This document shows, piece after piece, positions 37,042 through 49,721 of a stretch of 64,000 bases of DNA. The notes under the pieces were generated by a model. That model saw only the letters and a program-made list of their open reading frames with translations, had not been told where the DNA came from and did no database searches. The DNA is from an uncultured Eubacteriales bacterium (GTDB lineage Bacteria > Bacillota > Clostridia > Christensenellales > DTU072), in assembly GCA_949292905.1 (NCBI GenBank), contig CASFAV010000003.1, positions 158,050 to 222,049 on the forward strand, given 5' to 3'. Positions within the stretch are counted from its first letter, which is position 1, and each line of letters opens with the position of its first letter. Made by a program: the position numbers and the translations under genes.

Positions 37042-38295
37042 ATGAAAGATTTAGTCGGCGCATGTATTTTCGGACAGTCCGGCGGACCCACCTCGGTCAT
37101 CAACGCTTCCGCAGCGGGCGTATTCATCGAAGCCCTCAAGCAAAAGAACATAACCGCCGTTTACGGTGCCGCTCACGGCATCAAAGGTATCCTGGAAGAA
37201 GACTTTTACGATATCGGACAGGAGGATATGGACGAGCTTCTGCTCCTCAAGAACACTCCTTCTTCGAGTCTCGGCTCCGTGAGATACAAACTCAAGGACG
37301 CTTCCGTGGACGATACCGATTACAAGAGGATACTCGAAGTATTCAAGAAGTACAATATCCGCTATTTCTTCTATAACGGCGGCAACGACAGTATGGACAC
37401 CTGCAACAAGGTCAGCAAATACCTTATGAAAGCGGGTTACGCCTGTAACGTCATCGGCGTTCCGAAGACCATAGACAACGATCTCTACGGCACCGACCAC
37501 TGCCCCGGATACGGCAGCGCCGCGAAGTACGTCGCGACCACGCTTATGGAGCTCAACCTCGACGCCAAGGTTTACGACAAAGGGCAGGTGGCAGTCGTCG
37601 AGATCATGGGAAGGAACGCAGGCTGGCTCACCGCCGCGGCGGCTCTCGCCAACTATAAAGGTCTGGGCGCGGATCTCATTTATCTTCCGGAAATTCCTTT
37701 CTCCGTGGAGAAATTCCTCTCTGACGTCAAGAGAGTCATGGACTCCAACGGCGGCAAATGTATCGCCTGCGTGTCCGAAGGTATCCGCGACAAGGACGGC
37801 GTATTCATCGTCGAATCCCTTTCGAGCGCGAAAGCGAAGGACAATTTCGGTCACACCCAGCTCGGCGGACTTGCTATACAGCTTGCCGATCTCATCAACC
37901 GCACTTACGGCGTCAAGGTGAGAGGTATCGAATTCAGCCTTATGCAGCGCTGCGGCGCGCATCTTGCGTCCGGCACCGACATAGAGGAAGCCTTCAATGC
38001 GGGCAGAAAAGCCGTTCAGGCGGCTTGCGCGGGCAAGACCGACAAAATGGTGGTATTCGAGCGCGACATGTCGAGCGGAAAGTATAAATGCAAATATAAA
38101 CTCATTTCCGTAGAGCTCGCCGCCAACACCGAGAAGAAGGTACCTCTTGAGTGGATCACCCCCGACGGCACCGGACTCACGCAGGATTATATCGACTACG
38201 CGCTCCCGCTCATCCAGGGCTCGAGCAAGTCGCCCCTCGAGGACGGACTGCCCAAGTTCGCGAGCCTCAAGAAGGTAAAAGTGGCTAAGAAATAA
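37042..38295 (+). CDS. pfp: PPi-type phosphofructokinase
   Basis: Paralogue of the preceding enzyme with PPi-dependent features: GGND (Gly113-Asp116) puts Asp where ATP enzymes have Gly104, and PKTIDND has Lys in place of Gly. PPi enzymes reversibly phosphorylate fructose-6-phosphate using pyrophosphate. FGQSGGPTSVINAS opens the N-terminus; MGRNAGWLTAA is the sugar-binding loop. 417 residues fits this subfamily (about 400-420). AAAGGAGAAA precedes the start. In combination with PPDK it suggests PPi-linked glycolysis. Phosphoryl donor is inferred from motifs only. Confidence 0.87.
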   Translation: MKDLVGACIFGQSGGPTSVINASAAGVFIEALKQKNITAVYGAAHGIKGILEEDFYDIGQEDMDELLLLKNTPSSSLGSVRYKLKDASVDDTDYKRILEVFKKYNIRYFFYNGGNDSMDTCNKVSKYLMKAGYACNVIGVPKTIDNDLYGTDHCPGYGSAAKYVATTLMELNLDAKVYDKGQVAVVEIMGRNAGWLTAAAALANYKGLGADLIYLPEIPFSVEKFLSDVKRVMDSNGGKCIACVSEGIRDKDGVFIVESLSSAKAKDNFGHTQLGGLAIQLADLINRTYGVKVRGIEFSLMQRCGAHLASGTDIEEAFNAGRKAVQAACAGKTDKMVVFERDMSSGKYKCKYKLISVELAANTEKKVPLEWITPDGTGLTQDYIDYALPLIQGSSKSPLEDGLPKFASLKKVKVAKK

Positions 38296-38309
38296 CCGAG
38301 TAAAAGAAA

Positions 38310-39052
38310 ATGGCGAAAAAACTCACCCGTAAATCGATAGCTCTCATATTGATCGCAGTCGCGTTGGTTCTCGCCGGCGGCGGCACGGGTGCGTGGTATT
38401 TTCTATCTCACCGCAAATTGCCTTCGCCCGTACCCCGGGTGGAGGCGACCTTTGCGGAACCGCAGTATACCGTAATGATCGCGTGGGACGCGGTGAAAGG
38501 CGCCGAGTCCTACGCCGTCGAATACAGATATTCGCTTTTCGAGCAGGACGCCGTACACAGGATAGACAACGTGTCCGACACTTACGTGACGGTGGCTCGT
38601 AAGAGAGGAGTGTTGCAGTTCAGAGTGCGCGCATTCGGCAAATACGCCGAGAACATGAGCGATTACGGCGAATGGCAGACCTATTACGTCGAGCCGCTCG
38701 CGCTCAACAGCCTGCAGACGTTCAATACAACCTACGTCAGCGAAAGATCCTTCATGATCGACGCCGACACGTTCGTGCCCGTTACGTACAATTTCAAAGG
38801 CGAAACTTATACGATCAACTGGTACGAAGTAAGGATACTCGCGCCCGGCGAAACTGAAGTTACGAGCGACCCGATATCTTTAACGGATATACGTTCGGGA
38901 TTCGCTTTCAACGTAGCCGAGAGGGGCGAATACGTACTCGAGATACGTCCCGTGCTTTACGTCTATATCAACGGCGTGAAAGATTACGCGACGCTCGGAC
39001 TTTACGAAATATACGAACCGAATACCGCTTATACGCGGATAACCGTAACCGT

Positions 39053-39056
<4 letters not shown>
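38310..39056 (+). CDS. Anchored protein with Fn3-like domain
   Basis: Family not recognised. Positive N-terminus, then one hydrophobic segment (about 10-32) with a glycine-rich end, predicting an N-terminal membrane anchor with the rest outside. Residues about 45-128 look like a fibronectin type III domain (VMIAWDAVKGAESYAVEYRY, then YVTVARKRGVLQFRVRAFG). The C-terminal ~110 residues may be a second beta domain. 248 residues. It follows pfp by 14 bases and overlaps typA by an ATGA junction, so it belongs to a housekeeping operon although probably surface-exposed. Confidence 0.6.
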
Positions 39057-40876
<1,820 letters not shown>

Positions 40877-40906
40877 TATTAGCAGAAATCTTCGAAGGAG
40901 GCAGAT

Positions 40907-41827
40907 ATGAACAACTTTATTGAAGAGCTGAAAACGTTTTTCTCTACGGGGAACAACCTGTACTATGTGATAGCAGCGGCGGTCGTGCTCGTCGTGCTGA
41001 TAGTCGTGGCGGTCGTGCTCGCGGTGAGAGCGAAACGTAAAAAAGCGGCTGTCGCGGAGCCCGAAGACGCCGGATCCCGCGAAGTCGAGTCCGAGAGCGC
41101 CGATTTCGAATCCGAAGGCATCGACGTGGATAAACTCGTCGTGGATAACGAAGCCTGCAACGCGGCGGCAAGCGAAAGCTTCATACTGAAGCCGCCGGAA
41201 AAATACGTTTCCGAGAACGTCGACTCCATAGTCATGACGCCCGTCAAAGAGGAGCCCCGTCCTCCGAAAAAAGAGGTGCTGCCTCCTCCCGAGCCGCAGG
41301 AAAAAGAGAGCTCGTTCAAGGATCACGTGTATTCCAAAGAAGCGGCGAAGCGTCCGGGCACCATTCAGATATATCTCGATAACGGCGGTAAATACCGTTT
41401 CAGACTGAAATCGAGCAATCTGGAAACCGTGGGACACTCGCAGGGATATACGACGAAAGCCGCCTGCAAGAACGGTATCAACGCAGTCGTAAACGCTTGC
41501 AAGACGGCGGAAGTAGTGGACACCACCAAGAGCGACGAATACGTGGCGTCGATAGGCAGAACGGTATTCGAGATATACCGCGACAACGAGCGCAAATTCC
41601 GTTTCAGGCTGACGGCGGCTAACGCGAGCAACATACTCGCTTCGCAGGGATATACCAGCAAAGTGAACTGTATCAACGGTACGGAATCGGTGAGAAACAT
41701 AGCGGCTTTCCATAATCTCGTGGACGACACCAAAGCGGTGAAACGTACCGCCGCGGAAGCCGACGACAATGCGGAAGAACAGGACGCAAACGCAAAGAAA
41801 AGCAAAAAGAGAGATCTGCGTAAATAA
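40907..41827 (+). CDS. Membrane-anchored tandem YegP (DUF1508) protein
   Basis: One transmembrane helix (about 19-42) is followed by RAKRKK, fixing the N-terminus outside and the long C-terminal part in the cytosol by the positive-inside rule. An acidic then proline-rich linker (about 45-145) leads to two DUF1508/YegP units: about 150-200 (GTIQIYLDNGGKYRFRLKSS ... SQGYTTKAACKNGI) and about 220-268 (TVFEIYRDNERKFRFRLTAA ... SQGYTSKVNCINGTESVRNIA). The C-terminus is Lys/Glu-rich. YegP proteins are normally small soluble dimers of unknown role, so the anchored form is unusual. AGGAGG precedes the start. 306 residues. Confidence 0.75.
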   Translation: MNNFIEELKTFFSTGNNLYYVIAAAVVLVVLIVVAVVLAVRAKRKKAAVAEPEDAGSREVESESADFESEGIDVDKLVVDNEACNAAASESFILKPPEKYVSENVDSIVMTPVKEEPRPPKKEVLPPPEPQEKESSFKDHVYSKEAAKRPGTIQIYLDNGGKYRFRLKSSNLETVGHSQGYTTKAACKNGINAVVNACKTAEVVDTTKSDEYVASIGRTVFEIYRDNERKFRFRLTAANASNILASQGYTSKVNCINGTESVRNIAAFHNLVDDTKAVKRTAAEADDNAEEQDANAKKSKKRDLRK

Positions 41828-41890
41828 CCTTCGGTAATCATTTCCAAGCAGCATACGTTGAGTTCGGGCTTCCGTCCCGAACGCCGACGG

Positions 41891-41953
41891 TTCGCCGCAA
41901 AAGCCGTGCCCGCTCGAAAAGAGCGGGTACATAGTGCGTTTTCGGCGAATTTT
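41891..41953 (+). terminator. Long nested hairpin, probable terminator
   Basis: An outer stem (TTCGCCG with CGGCGAA, continued by AAAA/TTTT past a bulge) encloses a 10-bp inner stem (GTGCCCGCTC/GAGCGGGTAC, one G-U, GAAAA loop). TTTT follows at 41950. It ends the typA/YegP unit just before the next promoter. Confidence 0.6.
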
Positions 41954-41958
41954 CGGTA

Positions 41959-41987
41959 TTGACTTTAGCGCGGTTTTGCTTTATCAT
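41959..41987 (+). promoter_or_regulatory. Promoter of the hydroxyacid dehydrogenase operon
   Basis: TTGACT (41959-41964) and TATCAT (41982-41987), 17 bp apart, directly after the hairpin. Confidence 0.7.
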
Positions 41988-42041
41988 TATATACGGGTAA
42001 AGTTGCGCCGCCGTTTAGTCGTACGCCCTCGGAGGTAAGGA

Positions 42042-42989
42042 TTGAAACTCGTAATACTCGACGGATATTGTCTTAATCACGGCGATCTGAGTTGGGAGCC
42101 GCTTACCGCGCAAGGCGAAGCGACCGTTTACGACCGTACCCCTTACGATCTGATAGTCCCGCGTATGGGCGACGCGAGTATCATGATAACCAATAAATGT
42201 CGTATCGACAGGAGCGTCATCGACGCTTTGCCCGCGCTCAGATATATCGGAGTGCTCGCGACGGGCTACGACAATATCGACGTGGCGTATTGTAAGGAGC
42301 GCGGGATAGCGGTGAGCAACATTCCCGCGTACAGCACCGAATCCGTCGTACAGGCGTTTTTCGGATTGCTGATAGAGCTGTATACCGGCATAGGCATGCA
42401 CGCCGACACCGTCAAAGAAGGAGAATGGTCGAGAGTGAGCGACTACTGTTATTACAAGAAACAGACTCACGAGCTTTTCGGCAAGACCCTCGGAATAATC
42501 GGGTTCGGCAGGATAGGACGGAGAATAGGCGAAGTGGCGTCGGCTTTCGGTATGAAAGTTTTGGCTTACGCAAGGAGTCGCCGTTTCGAGGAAAAGGGGT
42601 TCCGTTACGTTACGCTCGACGAGCTGTACGCGGCATCCGATATAATTTCGCTTAATTGCCCGCTCACCGATGAGAACGCGGGTATGATAAACGCGGACAG
42701 CATCGCGAAGATGAAGCCGTCCGCAGTGATAGTAAATACCGCACGCGGCGGACTAATAGACGAAGCCGCGCTCGCGGAGGCATTGAATTCGGGGAGAATT
42801 CGGGGAGCCGCGCTCGACGTGCTTGCGAAAGAGCCGGCGCGGGAGGACAATCCTTTGCTTTCGGCAAAGAACGTCGTCATAACGCCGCACATAGCGTGGG
42901 CGACGGTGGAAGCCAGGTCGCGGCTCATGCAGATAGCCGCCGACAATTTAGCGGCGTATCTGGACGGGCGAGAGCTCAACAGGATATGA
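42042..42989 (+). CDS. D-2-hydroxyacid dehydrogenase
   Basis: NAD(P)-dependent reductase of the D-lactate/glycerate dehydrogenase family. The Rossmann loop is GIIGFGRIGRRIG (about 149-161); the catalytic Arg is in NTARGGLIDE, the Glu in KEPAREDNP and the His in TPHIAW. Sequence resembles glycerate/hydroxypyruvate reductases but substrate cannot be fixed. The start is TTG at 42042, with GGAGG at 42031-42035; no ATG fits the family N-terminus (KLVILDGYCLN). 315 residues. ppx lies 39 bases downstream. Confidence 0.85.
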   Translation: MKLVILDGYCLNHGDLSWEPLTAQGEATVYDRTPYDLIVPRMGDASIMITNKCRIDRSVIDALPALRYIGVLATGYDNIDVAYCKERGIAVSNIPAYSTESVVQAFFGLLIELYTGIGMHADTVKEGEWSRVSDYCYYKKQTHELFGKTLGIIGFGRIGRRIGEVASAFGMKVLAYARSRRFEEKGFRYVTLDELYAASDIISLNCPLTDENAGMINADSIAKMKPSAVIVNTARGGLIDEAALAEALNSGRIRGAALDVLAKEPAREDNPLLSAKNVVITPHIAWATVEARSRLMQIAADNLAAYLDGRELNRI

Positions 42990-43028
42990 TCCCCGCTTAC
43001 TTAACGAATAAGAGGACAGGTAATACTT

Positions 43029-44540
43029 ATGGTCAAAATCGCAATAATCGATCTGGGAAGTAACTCGGCAAGGCTTGTTATAGCCAATATAATGCCGGGA
43101 GGCTATTTTATGGTCATCGACGAGCTCAAAGAGCCCGTCAGGCTTGCGCAGGATATGGAGATAGACGGCTTTTTAAGACCTCTGCGTATCCAGCAGACAA
43201 TTAAAACGCTCAAGACCTTCCGCACGCTTTACGAATCCCACGGCGTAAGCAAAGTTTTCGCGTACGCCACGGCGGCAGTCCGCCACGCCAAGAATCAGAA
43301 ATCCTTTATAGACGAAGTGCAGAGTTCCTGCGGTATCAAGTTACAGGTATTGAGTCAGGAAGAGGAAGCCACTTTCGTCTATCAAGGCGTCATCAACTCG
43401 ATGGAAGTGCCCAAAGGGCTCATCGTGGACATCGGCGGCGGCTCCGTCAAAATGATCTATTATAACCGCAGGGTGATGATAGCGCAGGACACGCTTCCTT
43501 TCGGCGCGGTGACTCTGAGCGAGAAATTCGCCCGTCACGGCACTCCGGAGGAATGTCAGAATGCGATAACCGCTTACGTTACGGAGCATCTCGAAAGACT
43601 GGAATGGCTCAAGAACCTCGATCCCGAGACTCAGCTCATCGGTGTGGGCGGCTCCCTTCGCAATCTCGGCAAGATAAGCCGCAAACTCAAGAAATATCCT
43701 CTCGATATGGCGCACAATTACCATATCCCGTTCACCGAATTCGAGACGATTTACGATACCATCAAGCCGCTCGCTCCCGAGAAGCTTATGCGTATCAAAG
43801 GACTTTCGAGCGCGAGAGCGGATATATTCCCCGCGGCGCTTTCAGTAGTGGAAGCCATCAAGAATTATACCGATTTCAATGAAATAATAATCGGCGGCGC
43901 GGGACTCAGGGAAGGCGCGATGTTCCGTTACGCCTGCCCCACCGTGGCGGAGAAACCGATAAGCGATATTCTCGGACACAGTATCTATACGTTACTGCAC
44001 CATTTCGATATGAATATCCAGCACGCGGAACACGTGTTCGACCTGTCGATGCAGCTTTTCCGTCAGCTCAAGGTCATACATAAACTGCCGAGACCTTACG
44101 TCAAGGTGTTGCGCGTGGCAAGCATGATGCACGACATCGGCAGCAGCCTCAAGTTCTACGACCACCATAAACATTCGATGTACGTCATCCTCAACTCCAA
44201 CCTCTACGGCATCCCGCAGAAGGATCTGATAATGGCGTCCATGGTGGCGGCGCTCCATTACCGCGACGGACTCGAGCAGCTCGATTGCCAGAAATATCTC
44301 GACCTTCTCACCGAAGAGGAGATCTCCGCGGTGCGTAAGCTGGGCGTCATAGTGCGTATAGCGGAGTGCTTCGACAGAAGCTGCGGCGGAGCGATAGTGG
44401 GGATTTCGTGCGACGTGCTCGGAGATTCCGTGATACTCAAGACCAAGACGCAGGGCGACTGTACTCTGGAGATAAAGGACGCGCTCGGCGCTCTCAACGA
44501 ATTCAAACGCGCGTTCAAGAAGAATCTCGAGATACTCTGA
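43029..44540 (+). CDS. ppx: Exopolyphosphatase/pppGpp phosphohydrolase family (Ppx/GppA)
   Basis: Actin-fold phosphatase that removes terminal phosphate from polyphosphate and/or pppGpp. P-loop 1 is IIDLGSNSARLV and P-loop 2 is VDIGGGSVKM; a C-terminal HD-type domain (about 310-503) shows MMHDIGSSLKFYDHHKHSMY. 503 residues matches the long Ppx form. AGGACAGG lies near the start. Which substrate dominates is not clear from sequence. Confidence 0.88.
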   Translation: MVKIAIIDLGSNSARLVIANIMPGGYFMVIDELKEPVRLAQDMEIDGFLRPLRIQQTIKTLKTFRTLYESHGVSKVFAYATAAVRHAKNQKSFIDEVQSSCGIKLQVLSQEEEATFVYQGVINSMEVPKGLIVDIGGGSVKMIYYNRRVMIAQDTLPFGAVTLSEKFARHGTPEECQNAITAYVTEHLERLEWLKNLDPETQLIGVGGSLRNLGKISRKLKKYPLDMAHNYHIPFTEFETIYDTIKPLAPEKLMRIKGLSSARADIFPAALSVVEAIKNYTDFNEIIIGGAGLREGAMFRYACPTVAEKPISDILGHSIYTLLHHFDMNIQHAEHVFDLSMQLFRQLKVIHKLPRPYVKVLRVASMMHDIGSSLKFYDHHKHSMYVILNSNLYGIPQKDLIMASMVAALHYRDGLEQLDCQKYLDLLTEEEISAVRKLGVIVRIAECFDRSCGGAIVGISCDVLGDSVILKTKTQGDCTLEIKDALGALNEFKRAFKKNLEIL

Positions 44541-44549
44541 CGTATTACG

Positions 44550-45104
44550 ATGAAAGTATTGCTCGCGTCCGCGTCTCCGAGAAGGCGCGAACTCATGAAA
44601 AAACTTTTCGAAGAATTCGACGTGGCGGCGTATCCCGCCGACGAAAAATATAAAGGCGAAACACCCGAAGATACGGTAAGCACGATTGCTTCGCGCAAAC
44701 TTGCCGCCGTTACCGCGTCCGAAGCATACGACCTCGTCGTCGCTTCGGATACTTTGGTTTATATGGACGGCAAGTATTACGGGAAGCCTTCGGACGAAGC
44801 GGAAGCCGTAAGGATGCTCACCGAACTCAGCGGGCGCACGCACACGGTATATTCTGCCGTGGCTGTGAGATATAAGGGAAAAACTTATAAGGCGACCGAC
44901 GCGACGCGCGTCGTTTTCCGCAATCTCACGCAGGACGAAATTCAAAGTTACGTATCCGGGCATAACTGCCTCGATAAAGCGGGCGCCTATGCCGTGCAGG
45001 AAGGCGTGACCGTCGCTTCTTACGAAGGAAGTTACGACAACGTAGTGGGGCTTCCCACGGAAAAACTCCGTTCGTTGATAAACGGATTGATCACGGAGAA
45101 TTAA
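44550..45104 (+). CDS. maf: Maf family nucleotide pyrophosphatase
   Basis: House-cleaning hydrolase of non-canonical or modified dNTP/NTPs, linked to septum arrest when overexpressed in Bacillus. It starts with LLASASPRRRELM, the Maf signature, and carries SDTLVYMDGKYYGKP (catalytic Asp) and SGRTHTVYSAVAV. 184 residues, typical. In B. subtilis maf precedes radC-mreBCD; here an MreB relative follows after one base, preserving that association while radC, mreC and mreD are missing. Confidence 0.92.
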   Translation: MKVLLASASPRRRELMKKLFEEFDVAAYPADEKYKGETPEDTVSTIASRKLAAVTASEAYDLVVASDTLVYMDGKYYGKPSDEAEAVRMLTELSGRTHTVYSAVAVRYKGKTYKATDATRVVFRNLTQDEIQSYVSGHNCLDKAGAYAVQEGVTVASYEGSYDNVVGLPTEKLRSLINGLITEN

Positions 45105-45105
45105 A

Positions 45106-46071
45106 ATGCAAAAGACTAAATACATACTCGATCTCGGTTCCTCATACGTTTCGATATACGGTTCGAGCCTGCTGCTTCGTCAACCCAACGTGGCTGTCGT
45201 TCGTCGCGGTAACGGTATCGAGCTTATCAGTTGCGGAAACGACGCGCTCGCGATGCGCGAGATACCGGAGCATTGCTCCGTGGTACGTCCCGTCGTGGAG
45301 GGCGCCGTCGCGCACGTGGAAGTAATGAGCCTTATCCTCAAAGAATTTTTCGCAGCGGTCATACCGTTCAGCCTTTTCCGCGCAGTCGAAATGTACGTGC
45401 TGATACCTTCGGGGCTGTCGATAGCGGAGCGCGAGAACGTCGAAGCCGCCGTGAGCAAGGCGGGATATAAGGACGTCACCCTCGTGGAATCGGTGCTCGC
45501 GCTGACCTCGCTTTTCTTCGGCGGTAACCGCGCCGTCGCCATTATGGGAAGCGGCACTACGGAGATAGGCGTTATCGACAAGGACGGCATCGTTTCGGCG
45601 TGCTCGGTGAATATCGCGGGCAACACCGTTACCGACAAAATAATTGAACAGGTCTACGAAACCTACAACCTCACGATAAGCTGGTCTGCTGCGGAGAAAC
45701 TCAAAACGACTATCGGAAGTCTTTACGACAACGACACGTCGGTGACGGAAGTCGTAGGGCAGGATCTTCTGGACGGCAGAATGAAATCGGTGGAGATATC
45801 CGCCGCTTCCATACGCGCGCCGATACTGTATTGCTACCGCAAGATAGCGGAAATAATCGAGTCGGTGCTCACCACCATTCCTTATTCGAGGCTTGCGGAG
45901 GTCACCGCCAACGGATTGTATGTCGCGGGCGGCGGCGCCGAACTCAGAGGACTCGAAGATTTCCTTACGCGCTATCTCAAGCTCAAGGTTTACCGCGACG
46001 ACGATCCCGAAACCGTAGTAATACGTTCTGCGGCGAAACTCGTGGACGAAGGCAGGCTTTTCAGACGTTGA
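45106..46071 (+). CDS. Divergent MreB-like actin homologue
   Basis: MreB-type layout: DLGSSYVSIYG (phosphate 1), RPVVEGAVAHVEVMSLILKEF (matching MreB IRPLKDGVIADFDVT), GSGTTEIGVI (phosphate 2) and AGGGAELRGLEDFL (adenosine loop). 321 residues, near the MreB norm of ~335. The usual phosphate-2 Asp (DIGGGT) is replaced: position 146 is Ile in AIMGSGTTE, and the catalytic EEP triplet reads VESV. This suggests lost or altered ATPase activity. Placed right after maf. Possible roles: a cell-shape or polar scaffold subunit, or a PilM/FtsA-type partner; family conservation favours MreB. Confidence 0.75.
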   Translation: MQKTKYILDLGSSYVSIYGSSLLLRQPNVAVVRRGNGIELISCGNDALAMREIPEHCSVVRPVVEGAVAHVEVMSLILKEFFAAVIPFSLFRAVEMYVLIPSGLSIAERENVEAAVSKAGYKDVTLVESVLALTSLFFGGNRAVAIMGSGTTEIGVIDKDGIVSACSVNIAGNTVTDKIIEQVYETYNLTISWSAAEKLKTTIGSLYDNDTSVTEVVGQDLLDGRMKSVEISAASIRAPILYCYRKIAEIIESVLTTIPYSRLAEVTANGLYVAGGGAELRGLEDFLTRYLKLKVYRDDDPETVVIRSAAKLVDEGRLFRR

Positions 46072-46095
46072 ACGCGATCATGTTTATACTTCTCG

Positions 46096-46122
46096 CCGCT
46101 TCTTGACGGAAGCGGTTTTTTT
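46096..46122 (+). terminator. Intrinsic terminator after the MreB-like gene
   Basis: A 7-bp stem CCGCTTC/GAAGCGG with a six-base loop is followed by seven T (46116-46122). Confidence 0.85.
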
Positions 46123-46168
46123 GTGCGTCGTGCGCCGTTTACGAGTCGCGCTATTTATATTCAAAATG

Positions 46169-46211
46169 TTGCGGTCTTAACGATAATATGATATACTTTA
46201 TAAAGTATATC
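46169..46211 (+). promoter_or_regulatory. pgsA promoter with perfect palindrome over the start site
   Basis: TTGCGG (46169-46174), 17-bp spacer, TATACT (46192-46197) with an extended TGA. A perfect 22-bp palindrome (46190-46211; half-site GATATACTTTA) covers the -10 and the predicted start near 46204, so only half would be in the RNA. This points to a DNA operator rather than an RNA hairpin. Confidence 0.65.
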
Positions 46212-46234
46212 GGCGGTTTACAGCGGAGGTTATG

Positions 46235-46963
46235 ATGAAAGAATTACTTAAGCAACTCTGGACGATACCGAATATGCTCACGCTGTTGCGCATTATCTCG
46301 GTCCCGTTCATAATGTGGTGCACGCTCGATCCTTCCACGTATATCGAGTGCGGCGAATATACTTTCCCGATAATCGGTCTCGTGATAATGATAGTCGCGG
46401 CTTCCACCGATCTCGTGGACGGCTATATCGCAAGGCACTTCAATCAGGGCTCCCAGCTCGGAGAAATGATAGATCCGCTCGCCGACAAACTCATGCACTG
46501 CGCCGCCGTGCTTTCGCTCGTTATCATCGGTTACGTGCACTGGGCGTTCATCGTGATATTGCTCGCAAAGGAAGCCACCATGGTTGTGGGCGGCATATTC
46601 ATGGCGGGCGACAGCAAGAATATCAAAGCCAACTATATGGGCAAAGTGGCGTCCGCTACGTTGTCGCTTGCGATAGTTATGAGCTATTTCCACGCATTCT
46701 GGGCGGATAAGGTCTTCTATCTCGACTGGATAGTGTTGGGGATAGGACTTGTACTCACGTATATGGCGTTCTTCAATTATCTCAAGCAGGCGATAGACAT
46801 TATCAAAGGCATACTCGCTCGCAAGAAAGCCGCTAAAGAAAAGGCGCAAACGGAAATCGCGGATGCGGATGACGCCGTAGCCGTCGTAGCGGATAAGGAC
46901 GAAGCCGCGGATACCGCCGTCGGCGAAAAAGACGCGGATGCCGCTTCAAACAAAGAAAACTAA
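46235..46963 (+). CDS. pgsA: CDP-diacylglycerol-glycerol-3-phosphate 3-phosphatidyltransferase (PgsA type)
   Basis: Integral membrane CDP-alcohol phosphatidyltransferase making phosphatidylglycerol phosphate. The metal/CDP motif D-G-x2-A-R-x8-G-x3-D-x3-D is complete (DLVDGYIARHFNQGSQLGEMIDPLADK). About five hydrophobic helices. ATG 46235 is preferred over 46232 because GGAGG (46225-46229) then has 5-base spacing. A hydrophilic Ala/Asp/Glu/Lys-rich tail of ~50 residues extends beyond the usual ~180-190 residue enzyme. The fold also fits related phosphatidyltransferases, so exact substrate is inferred. Confidence 0.85.
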   Translation: MKELLKQLWTIPNMLTLLRIISVPFIMWCTLDPSTYIECGEYTFPIIGLVIMIVAASTDLVDGYIARHFNQGSQLGEMIDPLADKLMHCAAVLSLVIIGYVHWAFIVILLAKEATMVVGGIFMAGDSKNIKANYMGKVASATLSLAIVMSYFHAFWADKVFYLDWIVLGIGLVLTYMAFFNYLKQAIDIIKGILARKKAAKEKAQTEIADADDAVAVVADKDEAADTAVGEKDADAASNKEN

Positions 46964-47020
46964 TTTTCCGATGAGATAAAACAGAATACTAATAAGCATT
47001 CGCAGACCAAGAGGTTAAAA

Positions 47021-49633
<2,613 letters not shown>

Positions 49634-49642
<9 letters not shown>

Positions 49643-49661
49643 CTTCTATACGTCGTATAAG
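49634..49661 (+). promoter_or_regulatory. Possible minD promoter overlapping the end of valS
   Basis: TTGAAA (49634-49639) and TATAAG (49656-49661) are 16 bp apart. Transcription would begin near 49668, just before the hairpin hiding the minD ribosome binding site. Confidence 0.45.
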
Positions 49662-49676
49662 TACATAAATCGACAT

Positions 49677-49721
49677 AATCGCCTCTCCTTCAGGGTTTAG
49701 AATAAGGAGAGGTGATTTTTT
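49677..49721 (+). promoter_or_regulatory. Hairpin sequestering the minD ribosome binding site
   Basis: A 14-bp stem with one G-U pair (49677-49690 with 49704-49717) and a 13-base loop contains the whole AAGGAGAGGTGAT Shine-Dalgarno in its 3' arm. The remaining T bases run to 49721 and ATG follows at 49722. It could also act as a terminator for valS. Confidence 0.7.

Noticed and set aside
46964..47020. T-box riboswitch before valS (and before thrS at 29802-29880)
   Set aside because: The gaps are 57 and 79 bases, too short for a T-box, with no T-box core sequence seen.
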